This document shows, piece by piece, positions 17,346 through 26,960 of a DNA stretch of 64,000 nucleotides. The translations under genes were made by a program, and so were the position numbers. This DNA is from QVMG01 sp032073245 (GTDB taxonomy: Bacteria > Bacteroidota > Bacteroidia > Bacteroidales > Tannerellaceae). The DNA is taken from contig DAMANX010000021.1 in the NCBI GenBank assembly GCA_032073245.1, positions 1 to 64,000 of the forward strand, in the 5' to 3' direction. The notes beneath the pieces were generated by a model. That model made no database searches, had not been told where the DNA came from, and was given only the letters and a program-made list of their open reading frames with translations. How positions within the stretch are numbered: the stretch's first letter is position 1; each line of letters opens with the position of its first letter.

Positions 17346-19553
17346 TCAGCTTCCCAGTTCTAACTGGTTTTTAACTAAGGTATAATAGGCACCTCGTTTA
17401 TCTGTTAATTCTCTATGTGTACCTTCTTCAATGATCTTTCCCTTTTCCATAACGACGATATTATCAGCGTGTTGTACAGAGCTTAAGCGATGGGCAATGA
17501 TTACTACTGTTTTACCTTTATAGAAAGTATTGAGATTATCCAGAATTACTCTTTCATTATTGGCATCCAATGCATTGGTTGCTTCATCAAAGAAAAGGAA
17601 TTCCGGATTTTTATATACGGCACGGGCAATAAGAAGGCGTTGTCTTTGTCCCTGGCTTACACCATTACCCTCCATACCAATCTTGGTATTATATTTTAGA
17701 GGCAAGGATTCGATAAATTCTTTGATATTTGCTATTTCTACAGCCTTCTGCAAACGCTTCTTATCGACTGAGTCTTCACCTATGGCAATATTATTGGCAA
17801 TCGTATCCGAAAAAAGAAAACCATCTTGTAATACTGCCCCGGATTTATTACGCCATAGATGTGGATTAATATCCTCTAGATTTATATCATTGATTTTCAC
17901 ATTTCCTTTATTGGGTACATAGAATGCCAGTAATAATTTGATCAGGGTGGTCTTTCCACTTCCACTGGCTCCTACAATGGCTGTGATCTTATTTTCCGGG
18001 ATAGTTAAGTTTATTCCATCCAATACATAATTTCTGTCCGCTCCATCATAGCTGAAATATAGATCTTCTACATGTATAGTTTTATCCGCCGGTATCTCAT
18101 TGAGTTTTGAATCGATCGTTTGCTCCTCATCTTCCTTCTCATGAATCTCATTTAGCCGTTCTAAACTGATTTTCGCATCCTGGGCAGCCTGTACAAAACC
18201 TATAACCTGACCGATAGGTCCCGATAATTGCCCGATAATATAACTAACTGCCATCATCATACCTAATGTCATATCCCCTTCAATTACCGATTTGGCTGCT
18301 ATAAACGATACCAAAAGAGAAGTCGTTTGACTAAAGAATACAGATCCAAGTTGTTGGTATTGTCCCAGAGCCAAACCTTTCATGCTGATTTTGAAAAGCT
18401 TTACCTGGATGCGTTCCCATTTCCAACGCTGCTGTTTTTCGCAATTATTCAATTTGATCTCCTGCATACCTGTCACAATCTGCACAAGATTACTTTGTTC
18501 GGCAGATGCCTGCGCAAAACGACTCATATCTAACTTACGCCGATAACGCATAAAAAGCGTAATCCATAAAATATATAATGTGTTTCCAAATACAAACACA
18601 AACAATATTGTCAAGCTATAATAGGCCAGGATAATAGCAAATATGAAAAAATTGACAAACGAAAAAAGTGTTGTTAATGTAGAACCAGTGAGGAATGATT
18701 TAATCCTGTTATTATCTCCTATGCGTTGCATTATATCCCCTACATTCTTTGTGTCAAAGAAACGAAGCGGTAACTTCATCAACTTAGAAAGAAAATCAGA
18801 GATAAGAGAAATGCTAATACGCGTATTGACATGCAGAGCAATCCAGTTACGAATAAACTCAACAGCTAATTGAGTAACAAAAAGGACTAATTGGGCAATA
18901 AGAACTAAAGTGACAAAACTCAGATTATTATTTCCAATCCCCTGGTCTACCATAGCCTGGGTGAGGAATGGTAAAATTAATGACAGCACACTGCCAATAA
19001 GCATTCCTACGATTAACTGGAAAATCTGAGATTTATAGGGTATCAGATAACGAACAAAATAACCTATACCCTTTTTATTCTTTTTATCTTCGAGATCCTG
19101 TGAATAAAAGTCCGGAGTTGGATTTAATAACAAAGCAGTTCCCGTATCTTGTCCTTCTGTACGGCTACTGATCCAGCAACGAAGAAATTCCTCCTTTTGC
19201 ATTGTATATTTCTCTCCGGCCGGATCGGATATCTTAATTAAATAATCACCATTCTTTTTCTTTTTAATATCGTAGCAGATCACAAAATGATTTTGATTCC
19301 AATGAAGGATACAGGGAAAAGGCCTCTCTTCAATCAATTGATTGAATGTGATCTTAACCCCATTCGTACGAAAACCAATACTCTCGGCAGCATCACTGAT
19401 ACCCAGCATTGAAACACCTTCCCTGGTTATAAAACTCTTTTCCCGCAATGTCTGTACACTATAACTCTTCCCGTAATGTTTTGCGATCATACGTAAACAT
19501 GTAGGCCCGCAATCCATTGAGTCCAATTGTTTATAATTCGGGAATAGATCCAT
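17346..19553 (-). CDS. Peptidase-domain ABC exporter (C39 bacteriocin-type processing transporter)
   Basis: This is a 735-residue fusion. The N-terminal C39 cysteine peptidase (about 1-150) has catalytic C15 in DSMDCGPTCL, the histidine of NHFVICYD and the aspartate of ISDPAGE. A six-helix ABC membrane domain (about 165-450) follows. The ATPase domain has Walker A GASGSGKTT, signature VSQGQRQRLLIARA, Walker B FLFFDEATNALD and H-loop IIAHRLS. Such proteins cut a double-glycine leader from a peptide and export it. No leader-peptide gene was recognised nearby, so the cargo is unknown. It is first in an operon with the HlyD partner. Confidence 0.95.
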   Translation of the reverse strand: MDLFPNYKQLDSMDCGPTCLRMIAKHYGKSYSVQTLREKSFITREGVSMLGISDAAESIGFRTNGVKITFNQLIEERPFPCILHWNQNHFVICYDIKKKKNGDYLIKISDPAGEKYTMQKEEFLRCWISSRTEGQDTGTALLLNPTPDFYSQDLEDKKNKKGIGYFVRYLIPYKSQIFQLIVGMLIGSVLSLILPFLTQAMVDQGIGNNNLSFVTLVLIAQLVLFVTQLAVEFIRNWIALHVNTRISISLISDFLSKLMKLPLRFFDTKNVGDIMQRIGDNNRIKSFLTGSTLTTLFSFVNFFIFAIILAYYSLTILFVFVFGNTLYILWITLFMRYRRKLDMSRFAQASAEQSNLVQIVTGMQEIKLNNCEKQQRWKWERIQVKLFKISMKGLALGQYQQLGSVFFSQTTSLLVSFIAAKSVIEGDMTLGMMMAVSYIIGQLSGPIGQVIGFVQAAQDAKISLERLNEIHEKEDEEQTIDSKLNEIPADKTIHVEDLYFSYDGADRNYVLDGINLTIPENKITAIVGASGSGKTTLIKLLLAFYVPNKGNVKINDINLEDINPHLWRNKSGAVLQDGFLFSDTIANNIAIGEDSVDKKRLQKAVEIANIKEFIESLPLKYNTKIGMEGNGVSQGQRQRLLIARAVYKNPEFLFFDEATNALDANNERVILDNLNTFYKGKTVVIIAHRLSSVQHADNIVVMEKGKIIEEGTHRELTDKRGAYYTLVKNQLELGS

Positions 19554-19599
19554 GCAATGCTTTAAGTATTAAATTTTATATGTGATCTTTTCAAAGTGT

Positions 19600-19607
19600 C
19601 AAATATA
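19600..19607 (-). promoter_or_regulatory. -7 promoter element of the C39 exporter operon
   Basis: On the minus strand this reads TATATTTG, an exact TAnnTTTG, 47 bases before the exporter start. No matching -33 TTTG is seen. The rest of the 300-base gap to 19852 holds a second TATATTTG, on the plus strand at 19797-19804, placed to drive the beta-propeller gene. Confidence 0.5.
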
Positions 19608-19851
19608 AGTATAAAAAATTATGTTTTATAAGAGTATTCTCTAAAAACGCTCAATCTTATTGATGATTTAGCGAATATATAATTGCAAATTTGCAATAAA
19701 TAATATGTAAGCAATTAAAAAAAACTTCTATTATGAATACTTATGCTATTCATTGTAAATATACAGCCTGCCGGCGAATAAAAGATATTTCATTACTATA
19801 TTTGCGATAGGGTCATGGTAATAATTGTTTATAGTAGCGCTTGGAGAAATT

Positions 19852-20909
19852 ATGAAAATAGAAATTGTTTTATATTTATTTATTTTGTCAATACCTAATA
19901 ATAGGCTGTTCAAGTAAACCGTCAAATGAAGGGTTGCCGTTCATCGATGTTACGAAAAACTATCCTGAAAAGGAAGTTGATTTGACTGATATTGCGGATG
20001 TTCACTATTTATATTTAAGTACAAAAGATGAAGATTTTCTCTATAAAGGAAGTATCGATTATGTGACTCAAAATACAATTGTTATTGTAGATCGTTCTTC
20101 AAATAGCATACTTTTTTTTTCAAAACAAGGAGAACCTAAGTCGCGTTTTAACCGGAGGGGGCAAGGACCGGAAGAATATTCGAGTGCAAGTACTGTTATG
20201 TATGATGAAGCGGAAGATGAAGTATATATTATTCCGGATTTTACTGATCATATAATGGTTTATTCTTCTTCGGGTGAATATAGAAGGAAATTAACTTTTC
20301 CACAAATGAATATAATGAATCAATTAGCTTTTTTTGATAAACAATCCATATTGGTATATGATAATACAAAATTGTGGAAAAATATTAACAAACAACATTC
20401 CGGGGATAAAATGGTTGTTGCAGAGCATGTTAATGACTCCTCTTTCTTTCTCTTTTCTAAAGCAGATGGAAAAGTGTTAGAATACGTTGAGTTACAAAGT
20501 AATAATAATATTAATGTAAGTACAATTAATCAGGAGCACATCTTTGGCCAAATTGGTTATGCGCGAGTGAGAAAATGTAGTGATGGGCTTCTTTTATACA
20601 ATCCGGAAACCGATACTGTTTTCCTTTACAACAAAGACAAATCACTGATCCCTTTTATGCATAAAAAACCTCTATTGCGTAATTTAGATCCTATGGCGGT
20701 TATGGATATATGTATGGATGTAGGAGATTTTCAGTTTTTGTCCATTTATCCTGAGTTATTATGAAAAAGGGTATCATTTCGAATTGGACTTTGTTGAGCT
20801 TAAAGAGGCATATAAAGAAAACAAACTAAATGGAGAGTTAAAAGAATTGATTGCCACGATGGATGAAGAAGAAGGCAATAGTGTATTTATGCTGGTTCAG
20901 TTTAAGTAG
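19852..20909 (+). pseudogene. Frameshifted 6-bladed beta-propeller lipoprotein
   Basis: Three reading frames together encode one protein. ATG at 19852 gives MKIEIVLYLFIL and soon stops. A shifted frame from about 19865 supplies LIIGCSSKPS, a lipoprotein cleavage motif, then about 285 residues of propeller-like sequence (VDLTDIADVHYLYLST, NRRGQGPEEYSSAS). That frame ends at 20764 just as the next one continues YEKGYHFELDFVEL to a stop at 20907-20909. The pattern fits the Bacteroidetes 6-bladed beta-propeller (BF3164/DUF4934-like) lipoproteins. Two shifts suggest a decayed gene; sequencing errors could also explain them. Confidence 0.7.
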
Positions 20910-20945
20910 AAAATTCTCCTAAAACCTGACTTAATAACCTTATCA

Positions 20946-20977
20946 TTTGCGAGATTAAAAGATAAAGTCTAATTTTG
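20946..20977 (+). promoter_or_regulatory. Promoter of tig
   Basis: TTTG at 20946-20949, 20 bases, then TAATTTTG at 20970-20977: a full match to the Bacteroidetes consensus. Transcription would start near 20984, giving a leader of about 45 bases. Confidence 0.8.
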
Positions 20978-21028
20978 CAGGCTGATTTTTACGAAAGAAC
21001 AATAAATTAATCATATAAATTATTCAGA

Positions 21029-22384
21029 ATGAACATTTCGCTTAATAAAAATGATGCTACTCGTGGCATCATTACCATGGAAATAGTGAAAGCAGACTAT
21101 GCGGATCAGGTAGAAAAAAACTTACGTAGCTTCCGTCAAAAAGCAAATATTCCGGGATTCCGGAAGGGCATGGTGCCAATGGGTATGATCAATAAGATGT
21201 ATGGAAAACATGTATTGGTGGAAGAAGTAAACAAACTTGTTTCAGAGAATTTATATAAATACATCCGCGAAGAAAAACTGGGTATATTAGGTGAACCCCT
21301 TCCGAACGAAACGGAACAAAAGGAATTGAATTTTGATACGGATGAGAATTTTGAATTTAAATTCGATGTGGCTCTTTCACCTGAAATCAATATCGAACTG
21401 AATAAGAAAACCAAAGTGCCTTTCTATGAGGTGACTATTGATGATGATATGGTTGAGGCACAGGTAAATTCTTACCGTTCTAACTTCGGTACTTATGAGC
21501 AGGTGAATGATGTGGAAGAGAAAGATATGATCAAGGGATTTGTAGCTCAATTGGATAATGACGTACCCAAAGAAGGCGGTATCCAGGTAGAAGAGGCAGT
21601 TGTAATGCCTATGTATATCAAGGATGAGGCTGAAAAAGCTAAATTTATGGATGCAACTGTGAACTCTGTAGTGGTATTCAATCCTTTTAAGGCTTATAAA
21701 GGAGCTGCTCCTGAAATATCTGCTTTCCTGAAAATTGATAAAGAAGAAGTCGCAGATACTAATACGGATTTTAGTTTCGAAATAAAAGAAATTACCCGTC
21801 ATCAAGAAGGAGAGCTTAATCAGGAGTTGTTTGATAAAGTGTTCGGCGAAGGTGTAGTAACTACAGAAGAAGAATTTAAAAATCAGATTCGCACTGTTCT
21901 TGCTGAACAATTTGCCCCTCAATCTGATTATAAGTTTTTGAAGGATATTAAAGATGTTCTTGTTAAGAAAGCTGGTGACCTGGCATTTGCTGATGATCTA
22001 TTGAAGCGTTGGTTGTTGGTTGCAAATGAAAAGAATACACCGGAAAAGATTGAGGATGAATATCCACAGATTATTGAAGATTTAAAATATCATCTGATTA
22101 AAGAGAACCTGGTAGCAAAAAATGAGATCAAGGTTGAGCAAGAAGATGTGAATAATTTTGCAAGACGTGTTGCCAAAGCTCAGTTTGCTCAATATGGTAT
22201 GTTGTCTATTCCGGATGAAGTTTTAGATAATTATGCAAAAGATATGTTGAAGAACAAAGAGACTTTGCAGAATGTAATTGACCGTGCTGTAGAGGATAAA
22301 TTGGCAGCCTGGTTGAAAGAACACGTAAAGCTGGATGTGAAAACAGTGACTATGGACGAATTTAATACTCTTGTTGAAGAATAA
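21029..22384 (+). CDS. tig: Trigger factor, ribosome-associated chaperone
   Basis: The 451-residue protein has the ribosome-binding N-domain (FRQKANIPGFRKGMVPMGMINKMYG, a variant of the GFRxGKxP signature), a peptidyl-prolyl isomerase middle region and a long helical C-domain. It binds nascent chains at the ribosome exit. The divergent PPIase domain is usual for Bacteroidetes. It precedes clpP and clpX, the classic tig-clpP-clpX order, but has its own promoter and a terminator-like hairpin after it. Confidence 0.95.
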   Translation: MNISLNKNDATRGIITMEIVKADYADQVEKNLRSFRQKANIPGFRKGMVPMGMINKMYGKHVLVEEVNKLVSENLYKYIREEKLGILGEPLPNETEQKELNFDTDENFEFKFDVALSPEINIELNKKTKVPFYEVTIDDDMVEAQVNSYRSNFGTYEQVNDVEEKDMIKGFVAQLDNDVPKEGGIQVEEAVVMPMYIKDEAEKAKFMDATVNSVVVFNPFKAYKGAAPEISAFLKIDKEEVADTNTDFSFEIKEITRHQEGELNQELFDKVFGEGVVTTEEEFKNQIRTVLAEQFAPQSDYKFLKDIKDVLVKKAGDLAFADDLLKRWLLVANEKNTPEKIEDEYPQIIEDLKYHLIKENLVAKNEIKVEQEDVNNFARRVAKAQFAQYGMLSIPDEVLDNYAKDMLKNKETLQNVIDRAVEDKLAAWLKEHVKLDVKTVTMDEFNTLVEE

Positions 22385-22390
22385 GAAGTA

Positions 22391-22477
22391 GAAAAAAGAT
22401 AAGCCGGGTAGGGCAGATAACTAAGGATTTCATATTTTGGTGAATAAAATCCACGGTTGTCTGCCCTACTTATCTTT
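22391..22477 (+). terminator. Hairpin terminator after tig
   Basis: GTAGGGCAGA at 22408-22417 pairs with TCTGCCCTAC at 22460-22469, and flanking AAAAGATAAG/TTATCTTTT extends the stem. The loop of about 40 bases is long for a terminator, but the arms end in T-rich sequence. Confidence 0.6.
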
Positions 22478-22546
22478 TGATATATAGGTGTTTAGATTCA
22501 TCTAAATGCCTCTTTTAGAAAAATATATGCGGGTATGGCAAATATA

Positions 22547-22579
22547 TTTGTTTCTTTTGGAAATTTATTTATAACTTTG
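22547..22579 (+). promoter_or_regulatory. Promoter of clpP-clpX
   Basis: TTTG at 22547-22550, 21 bases, then TAACTTTG at 22572-22579. The start would be near 22586, about 64 bases before clpP. Confidence 0.75.
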
Positions 22580-22649
22580 CTATCCTGTTAAATAAAAGGG
22601 GTATTTCCCTTTTGCATGTTTTATAGAGATAATACATATAATAAGTAAT

Positions 22650-23312
22650 ATGAAAGATTTTAGAAAGTATGCTACAAAGCATCTAGGAATGAGTGGTACT
22701 GCGCTCGATAGCTATGTAAATATCACTAGTAGTTATATATCGCCAACCATTATTGAAGAACGTCAATTGAATGTAGCCCAAATGGATGTGTTTTCCCGTT
22801 TAATGATGGACCGGATCATTTTTTTAGGAACACAGATAGATGAATATACAGCCAATGTAATCCAAGCTCAATTGTTGTATTTGGATTCAAGTGATCCTGG
22901 AAAAGATATATCAATTTATATCAATTCTCCGGGTGGATCGGTATATGCCGGATATGGTATATATGATACGATGCAATTTATTGGTAGTGATGTTTCAACA
23001 ATCTGTACAGGTATAGCGGCATCAATGGCTTCCGTCCTGCTGGTGGCCGGAACAAAAGGTAAACGTTTTGGTTTGAACCATTCAAGAGTAATGATACATC
23101 AGCCAATGAGTGGAACTCAGGGGCAAGCTTCTGATATGGAGATTGCAGTACGTGAAATTTTGAAAGTAAAGCAAGAACTGTATAAGATCATTTCTGATCA
23201 TTCTGGCAAAAGTATTGAAGAGGTAGAACGTGATAGTGACCGCGACTACTGGATGAGTTCAACTGAAGCCAAGGAATATGGAATGATAGATGATATTTTG
23301 ACAAAGAAATAA
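22650..23312 (+). CDS. clpP: ATP-dependent Clp protease proteolytic subunit
   Basis: The 220-residue serine protease has the nucleophile in GIAASMASVLL and the catalytic histidine in SRVMIHQP. It forms the double-heptamer chamber fed by ClpX, whose gene starts 6 bases after this stop. The N-terminal extension before the mature core is of normal Bacteroidetes length. Confidence 0.97.
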   Translation: MKDFRKYATKHLGMSGTALDSYVNITSSYISPTIIEERQLNVAQMDVFSRLMMDRIIFLGTQIDEYTANVIQAQLLYLDSSDPGKDISIYINSPGGSVYAGYGIYDTMQFIGSDVSTICTGIAASMASVLLVAGTKGKRFGLNHSRVMIHQPMSGTQGQASDMEIAVREILKVKQELYKIISDHSGKSIEEVERDSDRDYWMSSTEAKEYGMIDDILTKK

Positions 23313-23318
23313 GCTGAT

Positions 23319-24548
23319 ATGGCCAAAACAGGTGATATATGTACATTTTGCGGTAGAGGGAGTAGAGATGTTAATTTATTAATAAACGGCATCTCCGGGG
23401 CTATCTGTGATGAATGTGCCCAACAGGCATACGAAATTGTTAAAGAGCAGAGCCCGACAAAAGCAACCTCTTTTCAGCTTAATAAAAAAGATTTACCTAA
23501 GCCGGAAGATATTAAGGTATTCCTGGACCAATATGTAATTGGCCAGGATGCCGCAAAAAAACGTCTTTCGGTTTCGGTATACAATCATTATAAACGTTTA
23601 ATTCAGAAGGTAACCTCGGATGATGTCGAGATCGAGAAGTCCAATATTATTATGGTGGGCGCTACGGGTACCGGGAAAACTCTTCTGGCCAGAACAATTG
23701 CTAAATTGTTGCATGTCCCATTTACAATAGTGGATGCAACCGTTTTAACAGAAGCCGGTTATGTGGGTGAAGATATTGAAAGTATCCTTACTCGTTTGTT
23801 ACAGGCTGCCGATTATGATGTAGATGCAGCGCAACGCGGGATTGTATTTATTGATGAAATAGATAAGATCGCACGTAAAAGTGATAATCCTTCTATTACC
23901 CGTGATGTTAGTGGTGAGGGTGTTCAGCAAGGATTACTTAAATTACTAGAAGGATCCATTGTCAATGTTCCTCCTCAGGGAGGGCGTAAACATCCGGAAC
24001 AAAAGATGATTCCGGTAGATACAAAGAACATTCTCTTTATATGTGGAGGAGCCTTTGATGGTATAGAGAAAAAGATTGCACAACGAATGAATACACGTGT
24101 AGTTGGGTATGCTTCTCTTAAAAACACAATCGGAATCGATAGAAATAATTTGCTACAATACATAACTCCAACCGATTTAAAGTCATTTGGTCTTATACCT
24201 GAAATTATCGGACGTTTACCTATCCTGACTTACCTGGATCCTTTGGATAGAAAGACATTGCGGAATATTCTTACTGAACCTAAGAATTCAATTATCAAGC
24301 AGTATGTGAAATTGTTTGAAATGGATGATATCAAGTTGACTTTTGATGAATCGGTGTATGAATATATTGTAGATAAGGCGTTGGAGTTTAAACTTGGCGC
24401 TCGAGGATTACGTTCTATTGTGGAAGCCATAATGACAGATGCCATGTATAGCATGCCATCAACAAAAGAGAAGACTTTGCACGTAACCCAGGAGTATGCA
24501 GAAGAAAAATTTGAGCAATCAGATGTGAAGCGTTTACAGATTGCCTAA
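23319..24548 (+). CDS. clpX: ATP-dependent Clp protease ATP-binding subunit ClpX
   Basis: The 409-residue AAA+ unfoldase has an N-terminal C4 zinc finger (CTFCGRGSRDVNLLINGISG plus CDEC), Walker A GATGTGKTLLA, Walker B IVFIDEID, a pore loop in the YVGED region, and the C-terminal GARGLRSIVE sensor-2 helix. It is translationally close to clpP, and recQ begins 28 bases after it in the same direction. Confidence 0.97.
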   Translation: MAKTGDICTFCGRGSRDVNLLINGISGAICDECAQQAYEIVKEQSPTKATSFQLNKKDLPKPEDIKVFLDQYVIGQDAAKKRLSVSVYNHYKRLIQKVTSDDVEIEKSNIIMVGATGTGKTLLARTIAKLLHVPFTIVDATVLTEAGYVGEDIESILTRLLQAADYDVDAAQRGIVFIDEIDKIARKSDNPSITRDVSGEGVQQGLLKLLEGSIVNVPPQGGRKHPEQKMIPVDTKNILFICGGAFDGIEKKIAQRMNTRVVGYASLKNTIGIDRNNLLQYITPTDLKSFGLIPEIIGRLPILTYLDPLDRKTLRNILTEPKNSIIKQYVKLFEMDDIKLTFDESVYEYIVDKALEFKLGARGLRSIVEAIMTDAMYSMPSTKEKTLHVTQEYAEEKFEQSDVKRLQIA

Positions 24549-24576
24549 AGCAAAGCGATAGACAAAAAACTTAAAT

Positions 24577-26757
24577 ATGGGGACAAAAAACCATTTAGCA
24601 GAACAACTGAAGGTTTATTTTGGATTTGATTCGTTTAAGGGGAATCAAAAACTCATTATCGAAAACGTATTGGCGGGTAAAGATACTTTTGTATTGATGC
24701 CAACCGGTGGCGGGAAATCTCTATGTTACCAGTTGCCTTCTTTAATGATGGATGGAACTGCTATTGTTATTTCCCCATTGATCGCCCTGATGAAAAATCA
24801 GGTGGATGCTATGCGTACCTTCAGTGAAGAGGATGGAGTGGCTCATTTTATTAATTCTTCACTTAATAAAGCGGCTATAGACCAGGTAAAAACAGATATT
24901 TTATCAGGTCGTACCAAATTATTGTATGTGGCTCCTGAATCGTTGACAAAGGAGGAGAATGTTGATTTTCTTCGTCAGATAAAGATATCTTTTTATGCTG
25001 TCGATGAAGCGCATTGTATCTCAGAGTGGGGGCATGATTTCCGGCCGGAGTATCGGCGTATTCGTCCGATTATTAATGAGATCGGAAAGCGCCCGTTGAT
25101 AGCCCTGACCGCAACAGCAACTCCTAAGGTGCAACATGATATCCAAAAAAATCTGGGTATGATTGATGCAACGGTATACAAATCCTCATTTAATCGTTCC
25201 AATCTCTATTATGAAGTACGTCAGAAAGGGAATAATGTCGATCGTGAGATTATTAAGTATATCAAAGCGAATGAAGGGAAATCGGGGATTGTATATTGCC
25301 TGAGCCGTAAAAAGGTAGAGGAGTTTTCAGATATATTGAAAGCCAATGGAATTAAAGCCCTTGCATATCATGCCGGAATGGATTCCGGGCAACGCTCATC
25401 GAATCAGGATGCTTTCCTGATGGAAGAGGCTGATGTGATTGTGGCTACTATAGCTTTTGGTATGGGGATAGATAAACCGGATGTGCGTTATGTGATCCAT
25501 TATGATATGCCAAAGAGCCTGGAAGGTTACTATCAGGAAACCGGGCGTGCGGGCCGGGATGGCGGAGAAGGGTGTTGCCTTTCTTTCTATGCCTATAAAG
25601 ATTTGCAGAAACTGGAAAAGTTTATGCAAGGGAAACCGGTCGCAGAACAGGAAATTGGTAAGCAGTTGCTGTTAGAAACAGCTGCTTATGCTGAAACATC
25701 GGTATGTCGCCGAAAAGTTTTATTGCACTATTTTGGTGAATCATATCAGGAAGATAATTGTGGAAGTTGTGATAATTGTTTGAATCCAAAGAAACAGGTG
25801 GAAGCTAAAGAACTATTAGTAGCCGTATTAGAAGCGGTAAGTATATTAAAAGAGAAATTTAAAACGGATTATATCGTTAATGTTTTAATAGGTAATGAGA
25901 CCTCTGAAATACAGTCCTATAAACATAATGAACTGGAAATATTCGGTTCAGGGCAGGATGAGGACGAAAAGACATGGAATGCTGTTATCCGTCAAGCCTT
26001 AATCGGCGGTTATTTGAATAAGGATATTGAGAATTACGGATTACTAAGGATGACAGAAGCCGGAAAGGCATTCATGAAGAAGCCTGTATCCTTTAAGATA
26101 ACAAAAGATAATGAGTTTGAAGAAGAAGAGGATGAAGTGCAGGTGCGTGGTGGTGCATCATGTGCAGTAGACCCCATACTCTATTCTATCATGAAAGATC
26201 TTCGTAAGAAACTTTCAAAGAAATTGGAAGTACCTCCATTTGTGATATTCCAGGATCCTTCGTTGGAAGCAATGGCGACAACTTATCCTGTAACGTTGGA
26301 AGAACTTCAGAATATTCCAGGTGTGGGTGCCGGTAAAGCTAAGCGCTACGGTAAGGAGTTTATTGAGCTTATTAAAAAACATGTGGAAGAAAATGAGATC
26401 GAACGACCCGAAGATCTACGTGTGCGTACTGTAGCTAATAAATCCAAGTTGAAAGTGTCTATTATCCAGCGTATCGATAGAAAAGTGGCTTTAGATGAAA
26501 TAGCTTTAACAAATGGATTAGAATTTACGGAACTATTAGATGAACTTGAAGCTATTGTTTATTCCGGTACACGCATCAATATTGATTATTTTGTGAATGA
26601 CGCAATGGATGAGGATCATATTGAAGATATCTATGAGTATTTCAAAGATTCGGAAACAGACGATCTGGAAGAGGCTATAGAGGAACTGGGAGGTGATTAT
26701 ACTGAAGAAGAAATAAGGCTTGTGAGGGTTAAGTTTCTTTCGGAGATGGCTAACTAG
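24577..26757 (+). CDS. recQ: ATP-dependent DNA helicase RecQ
   Basis: This is a 726-residue superfamily 2 helicase. It has Walker A MPTGGGKSLCYQLP, the DEAH box VDEAHCISEWGHDFRPEY, motif VI QETGRAGRDG, zinc-binding cysteines (CRRKVLLHYFGES...CGSCDNC), a winged-helix region and an HRDC domain (about 530-610, DLRKKLSKKLEVPPFVIFQD). A helical acidic extension of about 100 residues follows the HRDC domain, as in other Bacteroidetes RecQ proteins. It acts in recombination and replication-fork repair. Confidence 0.96.
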   Translation: MGTKNHLAEQLKVYFGFDSFKGNQKLIIENVLAGKDTFVLMPTGGGKSLCYQLPSLMMDGTAIVISPLIALMKNQVDAMRTFSEEDGVAHFINSSLNKAAIDQVKTDILSGRTKLLYVAPESLTKEENVDFLRQIKISFYAVDEAHCISEWGHDFRPEYRRIRPIINEIGKRPLIALTATATPKVQHDIQKNLGMIDATVYKSSFNRSNLYYEVRQKGNNVDREIIKYIKANEGKSGIVYCLSRKKVEEFSDILKANGIKALAYHAGMDSGQRSSNQDAFLMEEADVIVATIAFGMGIDKPDVRYVIHYDMPKSLEGYYQETGRAGRDGGEGCCLSFYAYKDLQKLEKFMQGKPVAEQEIGKQLLLETAAYAETSVCRRKVLLHYFGESYQEDNCGSCDNCLNPKKQVEAKELLVAVLEAVSILKEKFKTDYIVNVLIGNETSEIQSYKHNELEIFGSGQDEDEKTWNAVIRQALIGGYLNKDIENYGLLRMTEAGKAFMKKPVSFKITKDNEFEEEEDEVQVRGGASCAVDPILYSIMKDLRKKLSKKLEVPPFVIFQDPSLEAMATTYPVTLEELQNIPGVGAGKAKRYGKEFIELIKKHVEENEIERPEDLRVRTVANKSKLKVSIIQRIDRKVALDEIALTNGLEFTELLDELEAIVYSGTRINIDYFVNDAMDEDHIEDIYEYFKDSETDDLEEAIEELGGDYTEEEIRLVRVKFLSEMAN

Positions 26758-26810
26758 GAGAAAAGGAATAATAAGAAACTTAAGAAGCTTAAGGAATTAT
26801 AAATAATATG

Positions 26811-26845
26811 AGGAGTTTAGGGTTTGCCTTAAACTCCTTATTTGC
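26811..26845 (+). terminator. Hairpin terminator after recQ
   Basis: AGGAGTTTAGGG at 26811-26822 pairs with CCTTAAACTCCT at 26827-26838 with one mismatch, followed by TATTT. Similar CTTAAG/AACTCC fragments around it suggest that a small AT-rich repeat contributed. Confidence 0.6.
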
Positions 26846-26948
26846 TTTAAGCTCCTTATGCTCTTTTTTAGTCTAAAAAAATACTAAATTATTAGGGTCA
26901 TATAATTTTCGGCATCGTCTTACGTTAGAATTATGTTGTAGTATAAAG

Positions 26949-26956
26949 TATATTTG
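26949..26956 (+). promoter_or_regulatory. -7 promoter element directly before the first SurA-like gene
   Basis: TATATTTG matches the consensus exactly and ends only four bases before the annotated ATG at 26961. If used, it would make a leaderless or nearly leaderless message. There is no good -33 TTTG. Confidence 0.5.
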
Positions 26957-26960
26957 CATC

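Noticed and set aside
21377..21922. A 181-codon minus-strand frame opposite tig
   Set aside because: It is a Phe/Ile/Ser-rich shadow of a conserved housekeeping gene.
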